Counted from the first letter of the stretch, positions 18,601 to 29,119 are shown. The stretch is DNA of 33,183 nt from Actinospica durhamensis (GCF_018139695.1 NZ_JAGSOG010000077.1:1-33183); one strand, 5' to 3'. Notes: generated by a model from the letters alone, not told the origin. A program made the numbers and translations.

Positions 18601-18856
18601 GCTTGGTCGCGGCCGCCGGGGCGGCGGCGGACTTGGCACCGTGCGGCAGCGCCGGCGCCGCTTCGACCGCGATCCGCGTGGCCGATGAGGCCTGACTCGG
18701 CACGGCCGCGGCGACCTGGGTCGCTCCGAGCGCCAGGCCGAGCACGGCGGCGGGTAAGCCGATCCGCCTCATCGCCCGAGGCAACGTCGACGACGAGGGC
18801 TTGTCCGCCCCGTCCTCCGACGTCCCACGAAGGTTGTCCACGTCTGGTATCCCCAT
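15668..18856 (-). CDS. Secreted S53 (sedolisin) protease with three RxLDTR repeats
   Basis: A 1062-residue exported serine-carboxyl protease. Counting from the ATG at 18856: signal peptide around 29-55 (MRRIGLPAAVLGLALG then alanine-rich), pro-kumamolisin activation domain about 83-223, S53 catalytic domain about 268-663, and three C-terminal repeats about 675-1062 of the type found in the 5476-7200 protein. The triad is visible: Glu about 347 and Asp about 351 in ESALDIE, Ser about 576 in GGTSGAAP, with oxyanion Asp about 438 in SGDSGS; a calcium-site-like FTDVTVG and GYDLASGWGTP close the domain. It should be autoprocessed and active at acid pH. The start is uncertain: ATG 18856 lacks a well-spaced ribosome site, and ATG 18772 (MRRIGL) gives a conventional signal peptide. 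A TTA codon (18757-18755) lies in the signal peptide. It is divergent from dnaK. Confidence 0.92.
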   Translation of the reverse strand: MGIPDVDNLRGTSEDGADKPSSSTLPRAMRRIGLPAAVLGLALGATQVAAAVPSQASSATRIAVEAAPALPHGAKSAAAPAAATKLSLDVQLKTGHEAQLEAYASAVADKSSLYYHQYLTPGQIAQDFGASADEVTAVTEQLRAEGLTVGQVASDGMFLPVSGTVAQSEHAFGVTIAGYQAAGRKFYANTTSPTVSAAISGDVSRIVGLDDISYAVPHYTATTHKLAAAPVGKAVTAKATSNSSVGTCSAINTYWNSYNTEYGTDLQEGSGYYTADEVASAYGVNSAIAAGDDGSGVTVAVFELESYDPAGVAAIDSCYGHSNSVTEVKVDGGPTAPPNQVTQVGIESALDIENIANLAPGASIIDYAGPDAANASETDLLNIFETIFNQDKANVVSSSWGLCEPLTQGNSTAVQGEENALFEQAAAQGQTVVAASGDSGSTDCYGDSTSAAVNSGLSVDDPASQPFVLGAGGTNMTGTGTFTQSVWNECFDTTDPTTCGSGGGGVSNYWPAQSYESGLSPSGYTTHCAKASTTGCRGVPDVSALADPNDGYVIEETVSGTGITTGEYYNIIGGTSGAAPVWAAIFALADSSTQCKSNGGAGFVNSNLYTAGKAGTSGIFTDVTVGNNDVTEFGSNGGYAATAGYDLASGWGTPDATGVISTVCAGSVTSPSSYYVPNGPVRLLDTRKGIGGTTGPVKAHASVNLQITGVQGVPTSGVTAVVLNVTAVSPSANGVATVYPYGQSVPTSSNLNWLSGQTKPNLVVVPVGTGGKVSLWNGSNGTVQFLADEAGYFTSSSSATGVSTYTAVGPVRAMDTRHGTGVPLAKIGADSGVSLQVGGSTVGSVSIPSGVTAVAMNVTAVNSTTNSDLIVYPNETSAGTAESVPSVSNLNFTAGQTAANMVIVPVGPDGKVDFFNGASSGSLDAIADIAGYFTPGTSGAKYHAVGPVRLLDTRSGQGESLAEFAASGNPIGEQGYLTLPLPASYSALVANLTVVSPAGNGFLSAYASNGSLPNVSNLNFLTGQTIPNLAIVPSSTGVKFYNASTTGSTQLIVDMAGFFSAN

Positions 18857-19096
18857 CCCTTGGTCGTGAAGGCGGGGAAGTGGGAAGACGAGGCCGTTGT
18901 GGCGGCGACGGATTCCCTGCTCCCCCGAAGGCAGAGTCCGCGGGTCCACCGGTGAGTGGACCACGCAGCGCAACTGGCCAACGTAGAGGCCGCCGGGGTG
19001 CGGGTGAGAAACGATCGTGTAGCAGTTCGGTACCAAGCCGTATGCGGGCGCGCCGGGATCCGGTGCGACACGGCTGACCCGGGGCAATGGGAGCGA

Positions 19097-19117
19097 CTTG
19101 AGTCACGGCCGCTCAAG
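19097..19117 (+). promoter_or_regulatory. HAIR operator 1 (HspR-binding site)
   Basis: CTTGAGT-N7-GCTCAAG matches the HspR-associated inverted repeat consensus CTTGAGT-N7-ACTCAAG at 13 of 14 positions. It overlaps the predicted -35 box of dnaK, so bound HspR would block RNA polymerase. Confidence 0.92.
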
Positions 19118-19126
19118 GCTTACTGT
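19098..19126 (+). promoter_or_regulatory. Predicted dnaK promoter
   Basis: TTGAGT (19098-19103) and TACTGT (19121-19126) are separated by exactly 17 bp, fitting a vegetative (HrdB-type) promoter. HAIR 1 covers the -35 box and HAIR 2 begins at the end of the -10 box. The predicted leader to the ATG at 19210 is about 77 nt. Confidence 0.65.
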
Positions 19127-19145
19127 TGAGCCTGTCGGACTCAAC
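19125..19145 (+). promoter_or_regulatory. HAIR operator 2 (HspR-binding site)
   Basis: GTTGAGC-N7-ACTCAAC keeps the N7 spacing and matches the HAIR consensus at 11 of 14 positions; it is itself nearly symmetric. Its centre is 28 bp from the centre of HAIR 1, over the expected transcription start. Confidence 0.85.
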
Positions 19146-19209
19146 TAAAGGGCCCGGCCGCCGAGCGAAACTCCCCAGAGCTACACCGTCCTACCCAAGG
19201 AGTCCCACG

Positions 19210-21066
<1,857 letters not shown>

Positions 21067-21079
21067 CCCATCGGCTCGG

Positions 21080-21110
21080 GCCGGGAGCCGGCTTAGGCCG
21101 TGCTCCCGGC
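21080..21110 (+). other. Hairpin between dnaK and grpE
   Basis: An 8-bp stem (GCCGGGAG with CTCCCGGC) encloses a smaller CGGC-TTAG-GCCG stem-loop, 14 nt after the dnaK stop and 57 nt before grpE. It could be a partial terminator or an mRNA-stabilising structure that keeps DnaK in excess over GrpE and DnaJ. Confidence 0.6.
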
Positions 21111-21166
21111 TCGTGTCGCACCCCGCGCACCCGCCGCCGATCCGCAAGTACCGCAGGAGAGCAGAA

Positions 21167-21796
21167 GTGACTGAGCAGCCCTACCGCTCCGACGAGGAAT
21201 ACGAGCCTGAGGACACCGGACTCGAGCCCGGGGAGGACACCTCGGAGGAGAAGTACGACGATGACGACTTCGCCGGGCGCGTGAACGAGGCGATCGGTGA
21301 GGGCGTGGCCGACCTCGCGGTGGCCGACCTGATCCAGAAGGTGGCCGAGCGCACCAACGAGCTGCAGACCGCCCAGCACGAGCTGAGCGAGCGCACCGCG
21401 GACCTGCAGCGGCTCCAGGCCGAGTTCGTGAACTACAAGCGGCGGGTGGAGCGGGACCGCCAGGCCGTGGTGGAACTGGCCCAGGGCAAGGTGATCGGCG
21501 AGCTGCTCAGCGTGCTCGACGACATCGGCCGGGCCCGCGACCACGGCGAGCTCGAAGGGGGCTTCCGCCGGGTGGCCGAGTCCCTCGAGGCCGCGCTCTC
21601 GAAGATGGGGCTCGAGCAGTTCGGCGCCGAGGGCGAGATCTTCGACCCGAACATGCACGAGGCGTTGATGCACCAGATCTCCCCGGACGTCGAGGAGGAC
21701 ACCGTCGCGGCGATCCTGCAGCCCGGCTACCGCTTCGGCGAGCGGATCCTGCGGGTGGCCAGGGTGACCGTCGCCCAACCCGGCGACGCGGAGTGA
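21167..21796 (+). CDS. grpE: Nucleotide exchange factor GrpE
   Basis: Releases ADP from DnaK, resetting the chaperone cycle. The 209-residue product has an acidic disordered N-terminus (DEEYEPEDTGLEPGED), a long coiled-coil helix (about 55-105, with LQRLQAEFVNYKRRVERDR), a four-helix segment, and the C-terminal beta-wing domain with GLEQFGAEGEIFDPNMHEA and the ending ILRVARVTVA. The GTG at 21167 follows AGGAGA at good spacing; the frame opens further upstream but inside dnaK. Second gene of the dnaK operon. Confidence 0.98.
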   Translation: MTEQPYRSDEEYEPEDTGLEPGEDTSEEKYDDDDFAGRVNEAIGEGVADLAVADLIQKVAERTNELQTAQHELSERTADLQRLQAEFVNYKRRVERDRQAVVELAQGKVIGELLSVLDDIGRARDHGELEGGFRRVAESLEAALSKMGLEQFGAEGEIFDPNMHEALMHQISPDVEEDTVAAILQPGYRFGERILRVARVTVAQPGDAE

Positions 21797-21822
21797 TCCG
21801 AGCTGCTGCGAAAGGCTGAGCG

Positions 21823-22989
21823 ATGAGCACCAAAGACTATGTGGAGAAGGACTACTACAAGGTGCTCGGCGTGGCCAAGGACGCTACGACCGCCGACATC
21901 AAGAAGCAGTACCGGAAGCTGGCCCGCCAGTACCACCCGGACGCGAACAAGGGCGACGCCGCGGCCGAGGAGAAGTTCAAGGAGATCTCCGAGGCCTACG
22001 ACGTGCTCTCCGACGACAAGCGGCGCAAGGAGTACGACGAGGCCCGCTCGCTGTTCGGCGGCGGGCTTCGCGGCGGCGCGGGCGGCGGGTTCCCGTTCGA
22101 CCTCGGTGACCTGCTCGGCAACCAGGGCGGCGGCGCGGGCGGCGGGATCGGCGACATCCTGGGCGGGCTGTTCAACCGCGGCCGCACCCAGGCCCCGCCG
22201 ACCCCCGGTACCGGTCGGCGCGGCCAGGACATCGAGTCCGAGGCCACGATCACGTTCATGCAGTCGATCGAGGGCGTGACCATCCCGCTGCGGATGACCA
22301 GCGAGCAGCCCTGCCGCTCCTGCTCGGGTACCGGCGCCAAGGCCGGGACCACGCCGCGGGTGTGCGCGGAGTGCTCGGGCACCGGCCAGACCAGCCGCAA
22401 CCAGGGCGGGTTCGCCTTCTCCGAACCCTGCCGCGAGTGCAAGGGGCGCGGCCTGGTCGTGGACGATCCGTGCCCGACCTGCCACGGCTCCGGACGCGCG
22501 GCCTCCACCCACACCCTGCAGGCGCGCATCCCGTCCGGGGTGCGCGACGGGATGCGGATCCGGCTCAAGGGCAAGGGCGCACCGGGCGAGCGCGGCGGCC
22601 CGTCCGGAGACCTCTACGTGGTGGTGCATGTGAAACCGCATCCGATCTTCGGGCGCGAGGACGACAATCTGACCGTGACCGTGCCGGTGACCTTCCCCGA
22701 GGCGGTGCTGGGCGCGGAGATCAAGGTCCCGGTGCTCGGCGGGATGCCGGTGACGGTGAAGCTTCCGGCCGGCAGCGCCAACGGCCGCACCATGCGGGTG
22801 CGCGGCAAGGGCGCGCCGGTGCGCGACGGCGGCCGCGGCGACCTGCTGGTCACCTTCGAGGTGGCGGTGCCGGTGAATCTGAGCGACGAGGCGAAGGCCG
22901 CGCTGGAGAACTTCCGGTCGGCCACGGACGACCACGACGTGCGGGCCGAACTGCTCGCGCAGGCCAAGGACGGAGGTGCGGGAGAATGA
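21823..22989 (+). CDS. dnaJ: Co-chaperone DnaJ (Hsp40)
   Basis: Delivers substrates to DnaK and stimulates its ATPase. The 388-residue product is a full type I DnaJ: J domain about 9-75 with the QYHPD motif, Gly/Phe-rich linker about 76-130, and a zinc domain with four CxxCxGxG-type repeats (CRSCSGTG at about 164, [24 protein letters not shown]), then the two beta-barrel substrate domains ending with a dimerisation segment. The ATG at 21823 is preceded by GAAAGG. It overlaps hspR by 4 nt (ATGA), so the two are translationally coupled. Confidence 0.98.
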   Translation: MSTKDYVEKDYYKVLGVAKDATTADIKKQYRKLARQYHPDANKGDAAAEEKFKEISEAYDVLSDDKRRKEYDEARSLFGGGLRGGAGGGFPFDLGDLLGNQGGGAGGGIGDILGGLFNRGRTQAPPTPGTGRRGQDIESEATITFMQSIEGVTIPLRMTSEQPCRSCSGTGAKAGTTPRVCAECSGTGQTSRNQGGFAFSEPCRECKGRGLVVDDPCPTCHGSGRAASTHTLQARIPSGVRDGMRIRLKGKGAPGERGGPSGDLYVVVHVKPHPIFGREDDNLTVTVPVTFPEAVLGAEIKVPVLGGMPVTVKLPAGSANGRTMRVRGKGAPVRDGGRGDLLVTFEVAVPVNLSDEAKAALENFRSATDDHDVRAELLAQAKDGGAGE

Positions 22990-23456
22990 CGGCACACGGC
23001 GGGCACGCGCCGCACGAGGCGGTCTCGACGGACAGCCCGGTCTACGTGATCTCGATGGCGGCCGAACTGTCCGGTCTGCACCCGCAGACGCTGCGGCAGT
23101 ACGACCGGCTCGGCCTGGTCAGCCCGGACCGCGCCGCCGGCCGCGGCCGGCGCTACTCGGCCCGCGACATCGAGCGGTTGCGCGAGGTGCAGCGGCTCTC
23201 GCAGGACGAGGGCGTGAACCTGGCCGGGATCAAGCACATCAGGGGCCTGCAGGACGAGGTGGCCGGCCTGCAGGCGCGGGTGGCCGAGCTCGAGGCGGCC
23301 CTGGCCACGGTGGCGGTGACCACGATCCCGGTCGCGGTCCCGATGGCGCCGCCGCCCGAGCCGAACCCGCTCTACCGCAGTGACCTGCTGCCGGCCGTCC
23401 CGGCCTTCGGCTCGTCCACCGCGCTTGTGGTCTGGCGACCGCAGCACGAGCGGTAG
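22986..23456 (+). CDS. hspR: Heat-shock repressor HspR (MerR family)
   Basis: A 156-residue repressor that binds HAIR inverted repeats, with DnaK as co-repressor, so that free DnaK level sets operon expression. The MerR-type DNA-binding domain is at about 20-90 ([61 protein letters not shown]), followed by a coiled-coil ([19 protein letters not shown]) and a Pro-rich, hydrophobic tail ending [11 protein letters not shown], typical for the family. The two HAIR sites before dnaK give a direct autoregulatory loop. The ATG at 22986 overlaps the dnaJ stop and has GGAG just upstream. Confidence 0.97.
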   Translation: MTAHGGHAPHEAVSTDSPVYVISMAAELSGLHPQTLRQYDRLGLVSPDRAAGRGRRYSARDIERLREVQRLSQDEGVNLAGIKHIRGLQDEVAGLQARVAELEAALATVAVTTIPVAVPMAPPPEPNPLYRSDLLPAVPAFGSSTALVVWRPQHER

Positions 23457-23573
23457 GTACCAGCACAATCCACCGGACCACCCAGGTTTTGCAGACACAG
23501 GGGGCCGCGTCGACCAGGCGGTCGGCGCGGCCCTCGCCGTTTCCCGGGGACGAGAGCGTCAAGGAGCGTATTG

Positions 23574-26171
<2,598 letters not shown>

Positions 26172-26212
26172 CGCGCTCGCCGTCGAGTGGCGCGGCGTGA
26201 ACCAAGGCCACG

Positions 26213-26263
26213 CGTTCGGCGTAAAGCACCCCGTTCGGACTAAGACCGGCGCGTTCGGCCTAA
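26213..26263 (+). repeat. Three CGTTCGG(N)2TAA direct repeats, 19-20 bp apart
   Basis: CGTTCGGCGTAA (26213), CGTTCGGACTAA (26232) and CGTTCGGCCTAA (26252) begin 19 and 20 bp apart, so they fall on one face of the helix. They lie just after the clpB stop and before its terminator, an unusual place for protein-binding iterons. Confidence 0.75.
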
Positions 26264-26273
26264 CCGGATGCCA

Positions 26274-26308
26274 CAAGGGCCACCGCAGTGCACTGCGGTG
26301 GCCCCTTG
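26274..26308 (+). terminator. Terminator hairpin of the dnaK-clpB operon
   Basis: An 11-bp perfect stem (GGCCACCGCAG with CTGCGGTGGCC, TGCA loop) extends by a further 5 pairs after a one-base bulge. It lies about 100 nt after clpB and is the likely end of the heat-shock operon. Confidence 0.8.
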
Positions 26309-26329
26309 CTTACTCCGAAAGGGGTAAGC
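26308..26329 (+). other. GNRA-loop hairpin abutting the terminator
   Basis: GCTTACTCC pairs with GGGGTAAGC over 9 pairs (one G-U) and is closed by a GAAA tetraloop. It starts on the last base of the preceding terminator stem, giving two hairpins back to back; it may be a second terminator or part of a structured RNA. Confidence 0.6.
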
Positions 26330-26361
26330 GCCTCGACCTGCGTGCCCCTGATCCCCGCCGC

Positions 26362-26389
26362 CAAACGGGTGGCTCGATGGGGCCGTTTG
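26362..26389 (+). other. Third hairpin, CAAACGG / CCGTTTG
   Basis: A 7-bp perfect stem with a 14-nt loop, 33 nt after the preceding hairpin. The weaker stem makes it a less certain structure. Confidence 0.4.
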
Positions 26390-26433
26390 CATGACCCGTC
26401 CGGGGCAACCCGGGCGTACCCCGCGCATTCGCC

Positions 26434-26490
26434 TCACTCTCTCGGCGGAGTCTTCACTCACTCGGCCCAAGTAGTCACTCGTTGGAGTGA
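26434..26490 (+). promoter_or_regulatory. Phased TCACTC array with inverted repeat, upstream of the DUF2617 gene
   Basis: TCACTC begins at 26434, 26454 and 26475, spaced 20 and 21 bp (two helical turns). The first two continue as TCTCGG and ACTCGG; the third forms an inverted repeat with GAGTGA (TCACTC-GTTG-GAGTGA, 26475-26490). It lies about 90-140 bp before the ATG. This looks like a multi-site operator for an unknown regulator, possibly the GntR protein encoded at 28264, whose upstream region has a related site. Confidence 0.5.
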
Positions 26491-26577
26491 TCGACTTCCG
26501 GCGTGGCGTCAGCACCCTCCCGGATCGGGGTCTAGGAGCGTGACAGAACGGATTGGGAGCCGTGGAGGTGCAACGCC

Positions 26578-27234
26578 ATGCCGGAATCGCCGCCCCCCGT
26601 CAGGCACACGGTCGTGGAGCTGGTCGCTCCGTACCGGGATACGCGTGCCGAGGACTTGTGTTGGAGCCTGACCCTGCCGGTCCAGCCCGCGCTGGCCGTG
26701 CGCACGGTCCGCCTTGCCGGATTCGTGCTCGAACTGCGCCTGCTCGGCGCCTCGCACCAGGTGCTGCTGTGGACCGAGCAGAACGGTGAGTTGCGCTGTG
26801 TGGAAACGGTCGCGTGCCTGCCCGGGCTGGCCGCGCCGATGCCCGAGGGGGCCGCGTCGCCGCTGGCCGAGGGCTACTACGAGTTCGCCTCGCGCATCGT
26901 GGTGCTCGAACCGGCGAGATTCGCACTCGCGGCCGAGCGCATCCGCCGGGACTGCGTGCGCAACGGGGCGAGTCTCGTCGGCGCCTATCCCGGTGCGCCG
27001 GACGCGCTCACCGCGATCCTGCCCGAGCCCGACGGCGCGGGCGTACGCTGGACCACCTGGCACAGCTATCCGCAGAACGGCCGGCTCGTGCGCACTAATG
27101 GCGCGTTCCGGCGTACGCTGGCCCCCAAACAGGGCGGTTCGGCGCTCGGTGACCAAGGGGAAGGCTTAGATGGCGTACGAAGCTACGGTGCCGGTCCACC
27201 GCCGGTTGCTGTGGTCAGCTGTCACCGACCCTGA
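26578..27234 (+). CDS. DUF2617 family protein
   Basis: A 218-residue protein of a conserved actinobacterial family of unknown function. Family-typical stretches are AEDLCWSL, LRLLGASHQVLL, ETVACLPG, YYEFASRIVVLEP and the late WTTWHSYPQNGRLVRT. The ATG at 26578 has GGAGGTG 8 nt upstream. The conserved part ends near residue 175; about 40 further residues (KQGGSALGDQGEGL onward) run 65 bp into the start of the next gene and look like readthrough of the overlap rather than a domain. No signal peptide or membrane helix. The tight overlap suggests co-transcription with the SRPBCC gene. Assigned from recalled family sequence. Confidence 0.85.
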   Translation: MPESPPPVRHTVVELVAPYRDTRAEDLCWSLTLPVQPALAVRTVRLAGFVLELRLLGASHQVLLWTEQNGELRCVETVACLPGLAAPMPEGAASPLAEGYYEFASRIVVLEPARFALAAERIRRDCVRNGASLVGAYPGAPDALTAILPEPDGAGVRWTTWHSYPQNGRLVRTNGAFRRTLAPKQGGSALGDQGEGLDGVRSYGAGPPPVAVVSCHRP

Positions 27235-28078
27235 GCGTCTGCTCGGCGCCGTCCCCAACCTCGTCGTCGAGGCCAGCAGCGACCACGGCGTGGCCGCGCG
27301 GCTGCGGCTGCGCGCGGGGGAGAAGTCCATCACCTTCCGCGGCATCGCCCGGCTGGTGGACCTGGTCCCCGAGGAACTGCGCGCGGTGCTCGAGATCGAG
27401 GCCGTGCACGGACGTTCTGACGGCGCGTTGGACGGCCGGATCGAGATCCGGCTGCTGCCGGACGGCGACGGCACCCGAGTCGAGCTCGAACCCGACTTCG
27501 TCTTCTCCGGGCACGCCCCCACGGTGTCCGTACAACAGCTGATCGACGCCGGGGTCCGGCTGATACCGCGCTGGTTCGCCCAGGTGGCCGGATCCGCGCC
27601 GGAGCCCCATCCGGCTCCGGCGGCCCCGGCCCTGACCGTCGTGCCGGAGCCCGAGCCGCCGGCCGACCCCGAACCGGATCCGGCCGCGCGGCCCGAGCCC
27701 ACGGCCGAGCCGGTCCCCGTCGCGCACTCCGAGCTCGAGCCGGAGAGCGGCTCCGAGCCGGAAGGCCTTGGGGCCGAAGGCCTCGAGGCGCCCGGCTCGC
27801 CCGCCGAGGCGCGGCCAGGGCCCACCTTCACCCTGATCACCGGAGCCGGCGGCGGTACGCAGGACGCCCCGGCCGCCGCGAAGGCCCCGCTGCGCCTGGT
27901 CGCCTCCAGTGAGCCGGACTCCGAGGAGGAGCTTCCGGCCGAGCACGACCTGTGGAGCGAGCGGCCGGGCCGCCTGATCGCCCCGCTGTGGGTCTTCGCC
28001 GCGGCGCTCTTCGGCACCCTCGGCCTCGCGATCGCGTTGCTGCGCCGATTCGCCCGCAGGCGCCGCGACGTCCGCTGA
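27170..28078 (+). CDS. SRPBCC (CoxG-like) protein with C-terminal membrane anchor
   Basis: A 302-residue protein in three parts. Residues about 1-140 are a START/SRPBCC helix-grip fold of the CoxG (CO dehydrogenase subunit G) type (VPVHRRLLWSAVTDPERLLGAVPN, later GDGTRVELEPDFVFSG and a C-terminal helix). About 141-265 is a disordered Pro/Glu/Ala-rich linker. About 269-291 is a single membrane helix (LIAPLWVFAAALFGTLGLAI) followed by the basic tail RRFARRRRDVR, placing the N-terminal domain in the cytoplasm as a tail-anchored protein. The ligand is unknown and no CO dehydrogenase genes are nearby. The ATG at 27170 follows AAGG at 5 nt and overlaps the end of the DUF2617 gene. Confidence 0.82.
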   Translation: MAYEATVPVHRRLLWSAVTDPERLLGAVPNLVVEASSDHGVAARLRLRAGEKSITFRGIARLVDLVPEELRAVLEIEAVHGRSDGALDGRIEIRLLPDGDGTRVELEPDFVFSGHAPTVSVQQLIDAGVRLIPRWFAQVAGSAPEPHPAPAAPALTVVPEPEPPADPEPDPAARPEPTAEPVPVAHSELEPESGSEPEGLGAEGLEAPGSPAEARPGPTFTLITGAGGGTQDAPAAAKAPLRLVASSEPDSEEELPAEHDLWSERPGRLIAPLWVFAAALFGTLGLAIALLRRFARRRRDVR

Positions 28079-28124
28079 TCCGAAGTGGATCACCCGCCTC
28101 AGGTAGTAGCGCCATGGCGTTCTT

Positions 28125-28140
28125 CTCACTAACGAGTGAG
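28125..28140 (+). promoter_or_regulatory. Inverted repeat CTCACT-AACG-AGTGAG before the GntR gene
   Basis: A perfect 6-bp inverted repeat with a 4-nt spacer, about 124 bp before the GntR start codon; a further GAGTG lies 22 bp on (28156-28160). It shares AACGAGTGA with the reverse complement of the 26475-26490 site. A candidate autoregulatory operator. Confidence 0.45.
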
Positions 28141-28263
28141 TCTTGTCATCGGATCGAGTGGTTGTCGGCTGAATCTCCGTCAAATGGCCGATTCTTCAGC
28201 TTAAGGTGAGCGGCACCCGGATCCCCGTGATCCCTCCGTGCACTTACCAGGAGCCGACACGTC

Positions 28264-29061
28264 ATGTACGTCGAAGGGTGGAACGCCCACCGAGTCGTCC
28301 GTCCCAGCCGCCTGGCCAACGCCGTGATCGAGCGGTTGCTGCTGCGCATACTGGACGGCGAGTTCCAGCCCGGCGGGGACCTTCCGCCGGAGGCCGCCCT
28401 GGCTCAGGAGTTCGCGGTCAGCCGCACGATCCTGCGAGAGGCGCTCAAGGCGCTGGAGGAGAAGCGGGTGCTGCGCATCCGCCACGGCCGCGGCACCACC
28501 GTCCGGCCGAAGAACGAGTGGAACATCCTGGACCCGATGGTGCTCACGGTGCTGCTCGAGTACGGCGGCTCCTCCACCCTCGCGACCGAGCTCGACGAGG
28601 TGCGCACCGCGCTGCAGGGCCTGATGGCCGACCTCGCCGCGCAGCGGATCACCCCGGAGCAGCGCCGGGACCTTGACCTGTGCCTGAACCGGATGCGCGC
28701 GGCGCTGCCGGTCGAGCCGGGCATCGGCGACCCGCTGGCCTACCGGGAGGCTGCGCACCTGTTCGCCCGGGTGCTCTCCGAGGCCGCGGGCAACGAGGTG
28801 GCCCGCTGCGTGGTCGAGACGATCGACGTGCCGCTGCGCGACGAGGATCCCGAGCACCTGCAGGGAGTCATCCCGCGCACCCAGGAGTTCGCCGAACGCC
28901 TCTACGCCCGGGTGGTGGGCCTGCCCGCACCGGACGAGCAGATGGTCGACCTCGCCGAGCCCTCGAGCGGGGCCGGCTCGGCCCCGGTCTCGCTGCCGAG
29001 CCAGCCCCCGGTGCTCACCACGCCGTTACGGCGCCGGCCCATGGTGGGCGTCTCCCGCTAA
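28264..29061 (+). CDS. GntR/FadR family transcriptional regulator
   Basis: A 265-residue regulator with a winged helix-turn-helix (about residues 13-80: LANAVIERLLLRILDGEFQP, LPPEAALAQEFAVSRTILRE, LEEKRVLRIRHGRGTTV) and an FCD-type all-helical effector domain (about 95-215, including EAAHLFARVLSEAAGN). The C-terminal 40 residues are Pro/Ser-rich. FCD domains usually bind organic acids, often through a metal; the ligand and targets here are unknown. The ATG at 28264 has AGGAG 10 nt upstream. Codon 255 is TTA (29026-29028), rare in this kind of genome. Inverted repeats at 28125 and 26475 are possible binding sites. It is separated from pyrE by 105 bp. Confidence 0.92.
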   Translation: MYVEGWNAHRVVRPSRLANAVIERLLLRILDGEFQPGGDLPPEAALAQEFAVSRTILREALKALEEKRVLRIRHGRGTTVRPKNEWNILDPMVLTVLLEYGGSSTLATELDEVRTALQGLMADLAAQRITPEQRRDLDLCLNRMRAALPVEPGIGDPLAYREAAHLFARVLSEAAGNEVARCVVETIDVPLRDEDPEHLQGVIPRTQEFAERLYARVVGLPAPDEQMVDLAEPSSGAGSAPVSLPSQPPVLTTPLRRRPMVGVSR

Positions 29062-29119
29062 CCGGGCGGACCTACCCGTGCGCCGCCGGATCCGCGCGAC
29101 GCACGCGCACCTGACGAAG

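Larger units (their letters stand above)
18857..19209. other. Divergent intergenic region, S53 protease and dnaK
   Basis: No gene is supported here, though the protease reading frame stays open to 19087. The dnaK side carries the HAIR operators and promoter listed separately. On the protease side a 7-bp inverted repeat, GGTCCAC-N6-GTGGACC (18943-18962), lies about 90-105 bases upstream of the ATG and could be an operator or leader hairpin. I did not find a convincing protease promoter. Confidence 0.55.
26172..26577. other. Structured intergenic region between clpB and the DUF2617 gene
   Basis: 406 bases without a supportable gene but rich in structure: three CGTTCGG direct repeats (26213-26263), three consecutive hairpins (26274-26308, 26308-26329, 26362-26389), and three TCACTC repeats ending in an inverted repeat (26434-26490). 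The last part is the leader of the DUF2617 gene, with a GGAGGTG ribosome site. A 65-codon reading frame starting at 26197 runs through the hairpins and is not credible. A structured non-coding RNA is possible. Confidence 0.6.

Noticed and set aside
18857-19087. Longer N-terminus for the S53 protease using the open frame to 19087
   Set aside because: The extra 77 residues show no signal-peptide or domain character and would push the signal peptide over 100 residues into the protein.
26197-26394. 65-codon frame in the clpB-DUF2617 gap
   Set aside because: It runs through the operon terminator and two further hairpins and lacks a ribosome site; the region looks structural or regulatory.
26475-26490. 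CIRCE-like element (HrcA operator)
   Set aside because: CIRCE is TTAGCACTC-N9-GAGTGCTAA; here the arms are TCACTC/GAGTGA with an N4 spacer and lack the outer TTAGC, so HrcA is not supported.
27040-27122. Repeated GGCGTACGCTGG (two copies at the end of the DUF2617 gene) as a promoter pair
   Set aside because: Both contain TACGCT, but no -35 partner is visible and they lie in coding sequence; too weak to call.
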